From: Ophioderma brevispina | Lineage: Eukaryota > Echinodermata > Ophiuroidea > Amphilepidida > Ophiodermatidae | Reading direction: 5' to 3' | DNA: 64,000 nucleotides | NCBI GenBank assembly: GCA_023653785.1 | Contig: JAMKCH010072562.1 | Location: 62,001 to 126,000 of the forward strand | Shown here: in pieces, positions 11,207-22,893 of the stretch | Numbering within the stretch: position 1 is the stretch's first letter | Layout: every line of letters begins with the position of its first letter | The notes under the pieces: generated by a model | The model's input: the letters and a program-made list of their open reading frames with translations, nothing else | Told to the model about the DNA's origin: nothing | Database searches by the model: none | Program-made: the position numbers and the translations under genes

Positions 11207-14189
11207 GCTACCAACCTTTCAAATCTTATCGATTTCATTCTCCTTCGTGTCACTTAAAAGTTTGCCTTTTCAAGTAACAAAATGCATTTTGGAAGTTTCA
11301 TCCACACTTAACTATGAAATTATGCAGTTGTTATGATGCAACAATTTCACAACTAAAAGGTATGTCCAATTAACTACCCATGCTTTTTTAAGATGTTAAT
11401 ACAATCTCAAATTTCAAAGAATGCTTATCAACTTACAGTACTAAATCCTAAGAATGTGCACACAAATACTATATGACCAATCTGCTTTGTGTGAAACAGA
11501 CACTAGTACTTTACACAAAAGCTGTTGATGCATGGTTTTACACTTGTCAAACTTGCACTTGGGTATCTAAAGTAAGCAGGTATAAAAAAAAAAAATATCG
11601 CACCTTGTGTCAAAGTGAACACCTGTCATGGTACAATTGTCTATTGACAAAGATATTGCCACACATTTTTATTAAGTCCTGTCTTCGAGCATGCCCATAA
11701 ATATTCTCTTAAATAATGCAGACAAGGACGAAATGTGCATTATGCTTGTATGTTGAGGAGACTGAACATAAACTCTATGCTCCCTGGAGCGTGTTTGCCT
11801 TTGAAAGGGAAAGGAAATGATCCAAGGGTGTTTTGAACCAATCCACATAATGCAGTGCATCTGCCTATACGGTTACTTACCAAGTGTCATTACTTTAGGG
11901 ATATAAAGTGTTCACGAAGTTTAAGGACCACAACAGTTCATGATCATGATAAAATCCTAAAGTACTGCATTTTATGGGCTAAAATGATTGTTTAAATCAG
12001 GATTTTAATGTGTTCTATAGATTTTTGTGGGATAACAGACCTTATGAGGTGACATAATCCAAACTGATGCATCTGGGATGACTGAAGTACACCTTCGGGA
12101 AATTATCAAAGTTGCAAAGGAAAAAAGTTGCTTTCTCGCTTAATAATTTGCTTAAACAGTGACTCTTTTGACCAGTGGGTGGCTTAGCAACAATTCAGTT
12201 GGTTTATTTGATCTTGATCATTGCTTTAGACTGGAAACTAATTTGATGCAAGAACTAAATACTATCACAATTCATTATAGTGTGCTTGGCCTGTTTATTA
12301 ATTCTTTAGTATTAACACACATTGAAAAAATGGCAACCATAACAGCTGCCATGTATCGCATGTCCTATATCCCCCCCCCATTCAGAATCCCGCATTGATT
12401 TTAAAAAACAATCATGCACATATTTTCCATGCAAAATACCAGCTGAAGCAAGACATCCCATCGTACCGTGTTCACCTGCAATTTAAATGAGATTCTGAAT
12501 CAGAATTACAGGTAGCATCAGTAGCAGTGAATGCATATGCTTCTCTTTACTATCAGCTGTGGGGCTTACAGGGCGACTTGTGCAATTGATGAGTCATTTC
12601 CAAACTAAGGTGTATTTCACAAGTGTTTGTTGCTACAAACATCACAATCTGACATCTAGTGAGATCTCTCTGATAACATCTACAATCATTGTCTAACAAT
12701 GTCCACCCGGTGCAAAGATGATACCTGATCAGCACAAATAATATTTGCTTTATCTGATGTACTGGTTTGTCTACAAGACATCTACAACATTCCAATTCAA
12801 TTGACACAGACGCTAGGAGCAAACCCCACTTGTACCCTTAACAAGGTTTAAATTCACACTCATTGTTCCATATCATACTAACCTTATTGTTTCCACTGGT
12901 AGAACTTGAGGATTTTTAAACAGTTTTGTATACCTTTGTGCACGGCGGTGTTATGGTTAACATTTTAAATTTGCAGGGCCCTACTATACACTTAGAATTT
13001 GCATTAATCTACTAAGCACCTACTGCAGTAAGTTGGAATGCTATCCTCTTAATAATTGCATTGGTTTTGCGACGTTCACCATCAAATTTCAGCGAAAAAA
13101 TGGCACTAAATTTTTGGAATAAAAAATCATCTTTAAATACAGGTGGGAGAGTAATTGTATCCTTTCATCTAAATCCTGTTATTGGGGCATCTGGGGAGAC
13201 ACTAAAAAATACTACCAAAAATTGGACTATTTACCCATTTTTGGGAGCAGTTTATTATTACTCCACCAGATTGCACTACACTAGAATCAATAATCTAAAC
13301 CTTAATGACCATATTCTGTAGGCAATTTTAAAATGCATTTCCAGTCCCATATCTTAGGCAACAGATCATTCAAAGACCATATAACTCTGACTCAAGTTTG
13401 AGGTGATGTCACTGTGCATGTGTAGATTTCCCACCGACAAACGACATGCGCTGACTTTTGAACAACACACATGAATAAAGGGGCCAATCTGAACCTAAGC
13501 GAATGCAAATCCCCCCCCCCCCCATGTAATACGTCACCCTCGAATGTTAGACCAAACAAAGTATAGTTTTAAATTATCAGGACAATTGGTAACCAATTTG
13601 ACTAATCTCCTTAAACAGTCTCTGTGGCTCTTGTTTTCAATGCATAAACAAATACCCCTACTTTTTTTGCCAATATCCCAAAAAAACATTTCATTTTAAT
13701 TTCATGGACATCTCCAGATGAGGACTCCATAACATAATTAAGATCATACTTTATCCACCTTAGTATCCGTCTTTTAGTATTTATTTCAAAATGTCAGTGC
13801 CATATTTTTCTGGAATCAAGAATAGGGTTTTATTACAAGTTTACTACTGCACTGATTAGTGGAATAGCTATACTTTTTCCTCAAATTTTAATCTATTTGT
13901 ACTACTAAAAAACTACTAAAATTAGTGATTATGAATAGTGCCAACTATTATCCCCTTACCCAAACCGAAATACTTGAGGATACGTTTGGTCAGCTTCACA
14001 CAGCAAAGAGAGATAGAAACAAGCACCGATTATTGGACATGAAATAAGATTCTATGGAACAGTGAACTCTCTTCCTCCATCAGGGGTTTTAATGATAGTA
14101 ACCAATGCGATTTTTGGATTTCTTACAGACCTTTATAATAGTCAAAGTTAGATGCACTGTTTGTGTATGAACTTATGGGTTAGGCCCCC
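11207..14189. other. No supported gene
   Basis: Intron-like AT-rich DNA with short homopolymers (C9 at about 12370, C12 at about 13512). A strong donor consensus, CACTTG|GTAAGTAAC, lies on the minus strand at 11881, but no convincing exon precedes it. Open frames of 60-90 codons here show no family resemblance. Confidence 0.3.
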
Positions 14190-14582
14190 AAAAAAATTGT
14201 TTGATTGTCTCGTCCGACGACCGCCCTTAATTTTGGAAATCAGGAAGTAGTTTTTTTTTTCCTTTTACTGTACCAAAAATACCGACCCTAATTTTGGAAA
14301 ATTCCTAAAAAGTTTTTTTTTTTTTTCAATTTAACTTTCAAAAATGTAAAAAAAAATGTTTAACAGTTCTTAACATGTTAGTTGGGTTTCATAATGTCCA
14401 AAGATTGCATTTTTGAGTAAGCATCAACTTGATTTAGCTGTTTTGATTACTTATTAATACAAACCCACATGTGTCAATACAGTTTGCTATTGATATTTAA
14501 CAAAAACGAAACAAAATAGTCTTCGACCGACCGACCCAACTTAAAAAATTCAGCTCATGGACAAGCAACATTTTTTTTTTTT
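14190..14582. mobile_element. MITE family E, copy 1
   Basis: Terminal inverted repeats: AAAAAATTGTTTGATTGTCT at the left and the complement of a related sequence at the right (GGACAAGCAACATTTTTTTT). Subterminal motifs are TCCGACGACCG (left) and CGACCGACCGACCCAACTT (right). It abuts the 14.6 kb candidate exon, 17 bp downstream of its donor. Confidence 0.6.
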
Positions 14583-14598
14583 GTCCTTACTCACTTAC

Positions 14599-14703
14599 GA
14601 CACTGCCCGGATTCATCCCTTGGGTTGTAGTGGGCAAATGGATTCACTGTAGAATTTGCATGTGAGTTAAGAGAGTGATTTGTCCCATACAATAGAAACA
14701 ATA
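14599..14703 (-). CDS. Candidate minus-strand exon, Asn-rich segment, unknown family
   Basis: 105 nt exon. The acceptor is GTTTATCTTTCAG at 14704 and the donor is GTGTC|GTAAGTGAG, both phase 1. Only one of the three frames is open through the exon: LFLLYGTNHSLNSHANSTVN followed by PFAHYNPRDESGQC. It holds two N-x-S/T sequons (NHS, NST). The short hydrophobic start could be part of a signal peptide if the gene begins nearby: a CRE/ETS/CCAAT/GC-box cluster lies 0.6-0.75 kb upstream on the same strand. Phase matches the next candidate exon (10.35-10.5 kb). It could equally be a C-terminal exon of the MAGI gene, whose last recognised exon should also end in phase 1. I recognise no family. Confidence 0.4.
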
Positions 14704-15309
14704 CTGAAAGATAAACATGTGGGAATGTCAGTGATCTCTGTGGCTTGATGAATAGCATGTGCATATGCCTTAGAAGTGATGTTAATTACATGGATCCTTC
14801 ACAATTTTATCTATTATAATATTGTTAATGTTAAGCTAAAGTTTAAAACTTAAATTGATTTGGACCAGAACTCCACATTAACACAATTGATTTAAAACAA
14901 ATGCTATTGATACATGAGCAAAAGGTTGATTGATAAAAAAGTGTAACTTTTTCTGCAAGATAGTGGATCTACTAGTTATTAACTGTGCATTGATTTGTTA
15001 TTTTGCTATGTACATGCAACACCACCAGGATAATTTGTTATATGGGCTGGTATCTTAATGTTTATTTTTTGAGCACATAATGCAATAAAGATTATATTTC
15101 ACAGAAAAAAAATTAAATAAAAATGTTGAGTTATTGTTTATGAATGAAGATGATGTCTGTCTGAATATTATTCGTTTTATGTGCATTGACAAAAATGCAC
15201 TCATATGCAATATCTATATCGAACTTCTAACCAATTCCATGTATCCTTGGTGTAAGGCCTGTAAATAGATTTTACAGGTCAAGCAAGTCTATTGTTGCTG
15301 CCAGAATTG

Positions 15310-15460
15310 TTCAGAGGTGGGCAACGCGCGCGCCATAATATCTGCATAAAAGGGGCGGAGTCTATGGGTAGTCTCATGGGCGATTAACCAATGAGGAGGC
15401 CGACCTATTCGACAAGCCAATCCGGCATTCACTTCCGTGTTGACGCACGTCACGCTCGGC
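15310..15460 (-). promoter_or_regulatory. Promoter-like cluster, minus strand
   Basis: A GC- and CpG-rich island in AT-rich DNA. Read on the minus strand it holds, in order: a palindromic CRE-like TGACGTGCGTCA (15440-15451), an ETS-like CACGGAAGT (15431-15438), two ATTGG/CCAAT boxes (about 15417 and 15389), a GC box CCGCCCC (15352-15358) next to TTTTATGC, then a GCGCGCGC run. Order and spacing are those of an animal RNA polymerase II promoter, and the 14.7 kb candidate exon lies 0.6 kb downstream. It may instead belong to a transposon-derived promoter. No transcript start can be seen. Confidence 0.35.
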
Positions 15461-16575
15461 GCACGGTAAATAACTCTGAACAATTCTGACAGAGAGTATA
15501 ATGAAACCACACACACAAATGAAAGAGAATTCAAGAGCACAGCAAAGCTAAATTTGTATGCCACACACACAGAGCACTGCAAACAAAGGGCTGTTACCAT
15601 CATAACAGCACCAGAAGTTCTAAATGCTACAACTTCAGTCATTTTATCAAGCACCTATGCCCATCTCATTCTTGTTGAAGTTCCACTTAAATTCAGTATT
15701 GTTTATCATTGCAGAGTTAAAGTCCCATGCACATAATTTTAATTTGGATGCCACACAGAGAAGGAAAAACTTTACACTGCCACCTGAATATTAGAAGAGT
15801 AGCCCAAACCCCCTAGAACAAAATGGAAGCTGCCAGCCACTCGTGTCATTTTGAAGTTTGCTGCCACACTGCAAACAAGGTTTACCTGTCACAAATTACT
15901 CTGCAATTCTTCATGCTAATATCGACAAAGGTGAAACAATATAAACAGCTACATCAAGATATTTCAATCAAATCCATCGGAAGATAACAAAAATCCATCG
16001 AAGACACCAACAAATTAGTAGCCTTTAAATATTTTTTTAAATCACTCTTCACATATAAAAATCCACTTATAATTCCTCCTTATGTTACTTTATGCAGTTA
16101 CTGTTAATGCATGTACTGCTGCACTTCCATCGTAAATGTCTCAATGTTGAGTTTTTAACATCCACTGCCTATTCTCTTTTAAATACATGACAATAATTGA
16201 GGACACACACGGCAAGCACTCACCAAGCACAGAGCAATTGATAAAGTTAACACAAGGACATCAAAACATGGCTTCTACTACAGTCAAGTCAGTAAAACAA
16301 GCCATAGAATAGAAGATACTAGCTGCAATCTAAAATACCTACATTATACAGGTCCTTGTCTTAAACTGAGTGAAGCAAAGTGAATTAGAAATGGAAAATG
16401 ATGTTATGTGTGGTATGATGTACTCATGCCATGCATGAAATTGCTCATACCTCTTGTTTCTTACTATTCATGAATTTAATGGTGCTTTTACAGGGCAAGT
16501 GGAAATACGGAACCTTTACATGTAACTGTGAATGCACTTGAAAACAATTCATGACAACACTGCTATATGCTTAGG

Positions 16576-16953
16576 CAAAAATTGTTTGATTGTCCTCATC
16601 CGACGACCCTAATTTTGGAAATCAGGAAAAAGTTTTTTTTTCCCTTTTACTGTGCAAAAGAATACCGACCCTAATTTTGAAAAATTCCTAAAAAGTTTTT
16701 TTTTTTTTCAATGTTAACTTTCTGAAATGTAAAAAAGATGTTTAAACAGTTTCTTAGCATGTTAGTTGGGTTTCATATTGTACAAAGATGCATTTTTAAG
16801 TAAAAAGCAACTTGATTTTTAGTGTTTGATTAACTTATTAATACAAACAAACATGTTTCCATACAGTTTGCTATTGACATTAAAAAAAAAAGTTTTTCCG
16901 ACCGACCGACCCAACTCTAAAAAGTCATCTATGGACAATCAAACATTTTTTTT
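16576..16953. mobile_element. MITE family E, copy 2
   Basis: Same orientation and structure as the 14.2 kb element: AAAAATTGTTTGATTGTCCT...TCCGACGACCC at the left and CGACCGACCGACCCAACTC...GGACAATCAAACATTTTTTT at the right. Copies differ by scattered indels. Confidence 0.6.
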
Positions 16954-17399
16954 CCCTTATATAGATGATCCTCAGCTAGCTATATTGCTGTCTTTGTTCT
17001 AAAAGTAATGTACTGAAATAGCATACTTAAGTCTAAAGTTGGTGGTAAATACATTGCTAAATTAAAAATATTTTTTTTGGTAAGATATGCCTTTATATTC
17101 TGGCCAAACTTTGTAGACCTGTTGCTTCTCCCCAGTTTGTTTGCTCGAGTTCTTAGTAACACCTAATTAGGGAGTCCACTTGTTTCACTTATCCTATATA
17201 ATATGCTGTTGATGTCATTATTTGTATTTGTTTTAATAAGTTCCTTATCAGATTGTTCTTAGATATTTGGAGATTTATGAGAACAACCTAGTTACTACAT
17301 CAGCATAAAGAAATGCTATCCAACACATGTTACTAAGGCTGTAACATTAAAATATATTCTTAAACAGCTGTGAAAATGTAAGCAATTTCATTGGCTGAT

Positions 17400-17660
17400 G
17401 CCCGGGTTCAATTCGTTTAATTGAACCCAGGTAGTACGCGCTGCGTATTGAAGTTATTTTTAGGTTGAAGCGCTCGTGTCATACCGCGTTTTGCTACGTT
17501 CGCACGCGCCTGCCAACGTTGCGTCTCGTTGCGTATGATCGTTGCGTTCGACGGGTTGTTCGATTGTTGTTACTGGGTGGTGGCAGTCCTTTCTTCTTGT
17601 ATTTAAGCCATAAAGCATCGCGAAATTGGGTGACCTCAAACGTTAAAGCTGTTCAAGAAT
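17400..17660. repeat. CpG-rich segment attached to foldback
   Basis: Starts with a palindrome (GGGTTCAATTCG/TTTAATTGAACCCAGG at 17404-17432) whose GGGTTCAATTCG core recurs in the arms of the adjacent foldback, so it is part of the same element. A 65-codon frame (17465-17662, Arg-rich) ends exactly at the arm and is probably not a gene. Confidence 0.4.
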
Positions 17661-17847
17661 GAGAATAAAGGTATGATTTTGGGAACCGATACTCTCTTTA
17701 CGACGAATTGAACCCGGCGACACCATTATTTTTTGCGTGGAAGAACTCGGCCTCCGGCCTCGTTCTTCCACTTAAAATAATGGTATCGCCTTGGGTTCAA
17801 TTCGTCGTAAAGAGAGTACCGGTTCCCAAAATCATACCTTTATTCTC
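17661..17847. mobile_element. Long perfect-arm foldback
   Basis: Arms of about 90 bp that are almost perfectly complementary: GAGAATAAAGGTATGATTTT at the left and AAAATCATACCTTTATTCTC at the right, meeting at a GCCTCCGGCC centre. Each arm contains TACGACGAATTGAACCC and ACCATTATTTT. Would form a stable hairpin in single-stranded DNA or RNA. Confidence 0.75.
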
Positions 17848-20635
17848 TAATTTCATCAGGTTAAGCCTGTATTAAATTACAACCCTTGAAAATCATTCTT
17901 AGTGACAGTATTCCATCAGGTAAAATGTACATGACTTCTTATCCAAACACTACAAAGTTCGAGGAGTGGAAAAACACAATATTTTCCTGAGGTCACTGGC
18001 TATAGAATTGCCACCCCAAAACTGAAGGGCAAGGGGGAATGGGTGCTTTGTCAGTATCAAGGTTAAATAGTATGCCAATTTCCCTGATATAAACCATATA
18101 GTATTTGTATTATTACAGCTCACTGTGACTCCAGGGATGAGGATGTGGGGGAACTGCCTGAACTATTTTGCTAAGGCAATTGTATTTGTTTTGTAGATAG
18201 GTAATCAGGCCAACTAAGTGCATGATTAGTTCATGAATTGTGAGGGTGTAATAAAATATCAATATAATTTATAATGAAAATATGTCATAATCTTCAACGA
18301 ATGTGGCTCTTAATGTGATGATCTAGATATCCACACTTAACATGCTAACACAATTATGAATTCCAAATTCTAGCGGATCCAATCCGAATAAAATGGCAAT
18401 ATCTGTGCATCATTGAAATCCGAGTGATGTACACAATCCTGGGTGCGTGTATTTATGCCATTTGACGTATACATTTGTCAGGTAAGATTGAGAATTACCC
18501 AGATCATTCCTAAGAGGGTTAGGTGGATGGATAAGTTTAGAAATAAGAGGTTAAGGTTAGGGGCTATGTTGGTATCTAGGGTTTAAGACACTATCAGTGA
18601 TTTAACAGAGAGAGTCAAAAATTTTAAAATTTCAGAGGGAATTTAGTTAAAAGTGAAGAATAAGCCTGAAGAATTCTCTAAGTTACCTTTTCCAAATGAA
18701 GGCAATGACCGAAAAAGAAGGAAAACGGGCAGTTTTCAAAGATGCAACTCTCCATGCAATTACGTGTAGGATTAAGTGTTCCGAACGGACACAAATGACC
18801 AAATTAAACATCCGATTTTTTCTGTCTCTGTAGGTTGCTTGTGGTCATATCATTTGCAGTGCATGTTAGGATACCTCTATACTGGACAGACATGCAAAAA
18901 AATCTTCTTTGATGATTTTTCGATTTTCTGATTTAGAAAATCATGATAGTTTGGTGTTCCGTTTTCGCTCGGTGTTTTAAGGTAAGGGTTAAGAGGTTCA
19001 GGATTGTATTGGTTAGGATCTAGGGTTATGTTAGGTATTAGAGTTAGACTTGGGTGAGGTAGGACCACCCACAGTGAGCTGACGGGAGATCAGGTATCCA
19101 AAGTAGATCCAATTTGCTCTTGTACCTACCTATGATACATTAATCAGTTTTATGTAGCACTTATTATACCTACCAAATAGTACAAGACTCAAAAAGTACG
19201 TCAGGATCAGAAATGTTAAAAGATTAAGAATCCTATATATCTTGCCCTCGTGACATCATGCACCGTTATTCTACACACTGACATTCCAACTGTATAACTT
19301 GTTTAATTTAGGCTTTCACTTTTTCATTTCAATCACTGTTTTGCATGGTGAGCTTTGAACTGGTAGCAATGGAAGCCTTTACATAATGGGTCGATCAGTT
19401 TGCCTTCTCTCGCTACACAAAATGAATGGCCTTGCAAGAGGCATTGTATTGGGTTACCACGCCCTTCGTTCCATGCCAGTTCGAGGCACCCACCACCGAA
19501 AACACGGACCGTACAAAAGGGGAATTGGCGATCTTTGTCATTTTTTACTCTGAATTAAGTTGAGTCCTCGACTTTTTAGAAAACTGATAATTCTAGCTCC
19601 ATAGAATTATACTACTCTCCATGCCTCTGTGCATCTTTCCCTGTCAATCCATATCATTATGCCTGAATATTATCCACCCATGCCAAACTGTCTTACCCAA
19701 TCTTACCCACTATCATAATTGCACATGGTTTACCCAATTTCCCACCTCGGTCCGTATACGCCTATGGGAAACATGTATATATTTGCAGCGCTACAAGAAC
19801 GGAATCCCAACTATTATGGACAAACAAACAATCAGAAGCATTAAATCCATGCAAGCATTATTTGATTTGACATATTTTGTCATTTCTAAAAAACTAATTG
19901 ATGGAAAAGATAGGTGCCTTTTAAACTCAAATTTTTTTCACGTATAATAAACTATTATTCTTTGCATGGTCATTGGATTTCACTCTACAGTTCTGCTTAT
20001 TGGGTTGGTCTACACAACCACACAACCCCTGAAAGCTGATAAACATTTGAAATATCACTGAAGAATTCCTAGTACCTTTCTGAAACCATGATTTCCCACC
20101 TGTATGAATAATTTCGGATCAAATAATTGATTCGATTTCAGCTTTTTTTTTTCCAGTTTGAATATTACCTACCCATAAAACAGGAGGCTCTGTCCAGACG
20201 CCTTTTATAGCAACAGTATGCGTTAGTGCCGCCACTCTTGATTGATTCAAATAGCTCTGTGTGTAAGCATGCCTTCTGTGTTAAACAATTGATTTAATAA
20301 GCTGATCACCAATCCTGTTGGAACAATTACAACAAGGTCTGATGTGAGTGAATAACTTTATACAATGCATCTGTTAATTAGATATCTAACTACCAGGGTT
20401 TCACTGTGAAATCAATTGAGCGGCAAGCAGGGTAGTATCCATGTCTATTCGAAAATTGAACAAATATATTAGAAGTTTCAGCGGAAAGGAGTACTCTTTG
20501 CCTTCAAATAACTGGATGCCTAAGGGACTGTTAAAATTGTAATGGAAATACTCACTGGTTTTTCTACAACTGCAAGGACCAAAATAAAAACACAAGGTTT
20601 ATCGCAAGAAATGTGAACTAGAATTTGAGGTTCTC
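17848..20635. other. No supported gene
   Basis: Contains two stretches of degenerate GGTTAAGGTTAGGG/GGTTAGGATCTAGGGTT repeats (about 18519-18590 and 18979-19060) that look like decayed telomere-like or simple repeats. The 108-codon plus frame at 19621 has no recognisable domain. Confidence 0.3.
20556..20569 (-). other. Possible 14 nt microexon (weak)
   Basis: A strong acceptor (TTTTATTTTGGTCCTTGCAG) is followed after only 14 nt by a donor-like GTGAGTA. If used, it would convert phase 2 to phase 1 and could link the exon at 22.9 kb to the one at 14.7 kb while skipping the broken PDZ5 exon. Strong acceptor plus donor pairs at this spacing also occur by chance in a 64 kb window. No reading-frame evidence is possible at this size. 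Confidence 0.12.
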
Positions 20636-21070
20636 GGCTTTCCGTCGAATATTCAACGAATATAAGCGGTGGGCTGCCCCATGACCTTGGACCCTGGCCC
20701 GGACCTTTGATCTATCAAAAATTGAGGGGTCGCTATGGTTGCAACTATGACAAAAGTTTGGTTCCAATTGAAACTTCAAGTTTTCAATTTAGATCAAATT
20801 TACATTTTAGCCCTTTTTCAACTTGACCTCAAATGACACTTTGACCTTTCAACGACATTTGACCTCATCAACATATGAGGCATCCCATTGTGCACCACAG
20901 ATCTGACAGAAGTTTGGTTCCAATTGAAGTTAAACTTTCATGAGGTCAATTTTAAAAAAAACTTAATTTTGACCACACAAATCCACACAAAACACACATA
21001 CACCACATACATTCACACACGCAAACGGATTGTAAGGTCCTGCCAGCTATAGCTGGCGGGCCCCACAAAA
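20636..21070. repeat. Interspersed repeat family F, copy 1
   Basis: Blocks ATATAAGCGGTGGGCTGCCC, CATGACCTTGGACC, TGACAAAAGTTTGGTTCCAA, TGAAGTTAAACTTTCATGAG, a CA-rich run (CCACACAAAACACACATACA) and TGCCAGCTATAGCTGGCGGG recur in the same order at 40.64-41.07 kb. The end is a short palindrome. Confidence 0.6.
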
Positions 21071-21592
21071 ATGCAAGGGCGAAAAGGAAAAAGCATTTTT
21101 TTTTAAGAAAAATGCTAATGCAAAATGCAGGATTACAAAAAAATATGCATTTGACACTTTTTTTATTTTTTCGGCCACAAAGTGGCTGGCATTTCATTTT
21201 TTTTTGAAAGGTTGAAAACAGATGTTTCAAGTGAGGCAAAAAACCTAATTTTTTTTTAAATGTGCAGTCTTCTGGACCAAACTCGGTTTTTTGTTCTGGC
21301 CTTAATCATTATCAAAACTAAGCATATCATTAATGAATGCACACTTAAAGACTTCAATAATAGTAAAGAAACTCTGAAAGACAATATTATTACAATTTCT
21401 TATAACAGCAATGTTAGACCACCAAGGGTCTTTAGTCCCAATCTTGTATGAGCAGTTACTTCACAACATTACCAGGATTAAAATGTTTTGTGTAGAAAAC
21501 AAAACAATCTTGGCAACTATCTCCAGCTATCATATGGAAAACACATTGTAACTAATTGTTTAAACAACTATTTATTATTCACCCGTACTAAC

Positions 21593-21744
21593 CATCATTT
21601 CCTTCTTTTGACAGCAGGTCCATCAATGGCCATAGTAATACAAAGAGCGGTGGGTCTGATACGCACGACCACCTCGCTATGCGAAACCAAGCTTAGGTCC
21701 CTTGCCAGCTCAACTGAGGGTACTATACAGGGGTTCTATAGATC
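21593..21744 (-). pseudogene. Disrupted MAGI PDZ5 first-half exon
   Basis: The acceptor TTTCTCTCCTTCAG at 21745 is excellent and the donor could be GATG|GTTAGT at 21592. Entering in phase 2 from the linker exon it reads KIYRTPV and then hits TAG. Shifting frame gives PSVELA; another frame gives GPKLGFA-stop-RGGRAYQ, and a third gives TMAIDGPAVK. Lined up, these pieces follow the start of MAGI PDZ5 in order (TVEL-KG-KGFGFSIRGGREY, then LRLAEDGPA). So the exon is recognisable but carries about two frameshifts and two in-frame stops in 152 nt. The second half of PDZ5 was not found between here and 14.7 kb. As with the PDZ4 exon, local sequence error or true decay could be responsible. The identification rests on motif order, not on an intact frame. 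Confidence 0.62.
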
Positions 21745-22213
21745 CTGAAGGAGAGAAACTAAACAGAGATGATGTCCTCTTGAAAAACTGTGAACAATGT
21801 ACAAAGAACTCCTTCAGTAGTTAAAGAACATAAACAACGTTAGTTAGGAACAATTCAAAAATAAGGCAAAAGTTAAGAGAGAAATTAAAGGGGTACTGTC
21901 TGTCAGTTTCAACTTCAAAAACCAGTTAACCAATCAAACAAGGTTGGTATGATTAGAAACCTCATTTTTTTAAGTCACATCGTTATCTTTTTAAGTCACA
22001 TTGTTTATGTTTACCAGAAATTAATTGCACAGCAATCTGTCAGACATAATACACACAATTACTGCTCACATTATAATATTTTTTCCCAGATTCATATTTG
22101 GGAATGGAGGTGTGACTGATACCATCTTACCCATGAAATAAAGAAAACAGCATGTTGTAATTAGACAGTCTACCTAAGAATGTATGTTTTCAGTCATCCA
22201 GTTGATGAAATCA

Positions 22214-22457
22214 GGTTTGGAAATTAAATCAAAATTCTGGAACTTACTTTTTTGCTAAGCGACGTTGCATCCTGTACCACAGGACATCTACAGGCAACTG
22301 ACTTGAGATGGCGATGATGGAAAAAAGCGAGTCATGAGTTGCCTGACTGTTTCCCATCATCACCATCTTAAGTCAGTTGCCTATAGATGTCCAGTGGTAC
22401 TGGACGTGATGTCGCTTAGTAAAAAAAAGTAAGTTCAAGAATTTAATTTCCAAACCT
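22214..22457. mobile_element. Foldback/MITE family G with ~110 bp arms
   Basis: Inverted repeat whose left arm reads GGTTTGGAAATTAAAT, GAACTTACTTTTTT, GCTAAGCGACG, GGACATCTACAGGCAACTGA, and whose right arm is the complement with few differences. The apex is ATGGAAAAAAGCGAGTCATG. It lies between the candidate PDZ4-PDZ5 linker exon and the PDZ5 exon. Confidence 0.75.
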
Positions 22458-22893
22458 AGACAGTCTACCTTTATGCAAATCTATGTTTGTGGTTAAAATT
22501 TCTGAGTGCTAAGTTCTTAGTGTTATTAACCATTACATACTGTAAATCTTAATTATGGATTGATAAAGATTTTTGATATCTTTCTGTTTTGATATCTTCC
22601 TGATCAAGGTTTTGATATCTTCCTCTGGCCTTCAATAATCATCCTCATGTTAAACATGGTTCACATCAAAGGAGGATGGTCAAAAGTTTGGATTTCTTTC
22701 ATGTAAACTAATCATACTATCTGTCAAAAGTGAACAGGTCAAATTCCTCTGTAAGATAACTAAATAAAGTTCCTTTGCTTACACAGTGGGTCATTCTTGG
22801 GGGCTTGAAATAACATAATGAAGTTATTTTATCACCCACTCAAATAATAAAGAGCTCAATAATACCTCATGAGATTTGCGAGGGTGCACTTAC

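Noticed and set aside
11869..11892. 12 nt exon before the GTAAGTAAC donor at about 11880
   Set aside because: Good donor but poor acceptor; phase neutrality alone is not evidence at this length.
15289..15654. 121-codon minus-strand frame as a protein
   Set aside because: It spans the promoter-like island, has no domain, and its Ser/Val/Cys-rich N-terminal part is antisense to a CA-rich stretch.
18519..19060. Telomeric repeat or chromosome end
   Set aside because: GGTTAGGG-like words are few, degenerate and interspersed, as in simple-repeat decay.
20556..20569. 14 nt microexon as the regular link from 22.9 kb to 14.7 kb
   Set aside because: The phase-2 donor at 22894 is better explained by the PDZ5 exon at 21744, which continues in frame for several codons; kept only as a very low-confidence feature.
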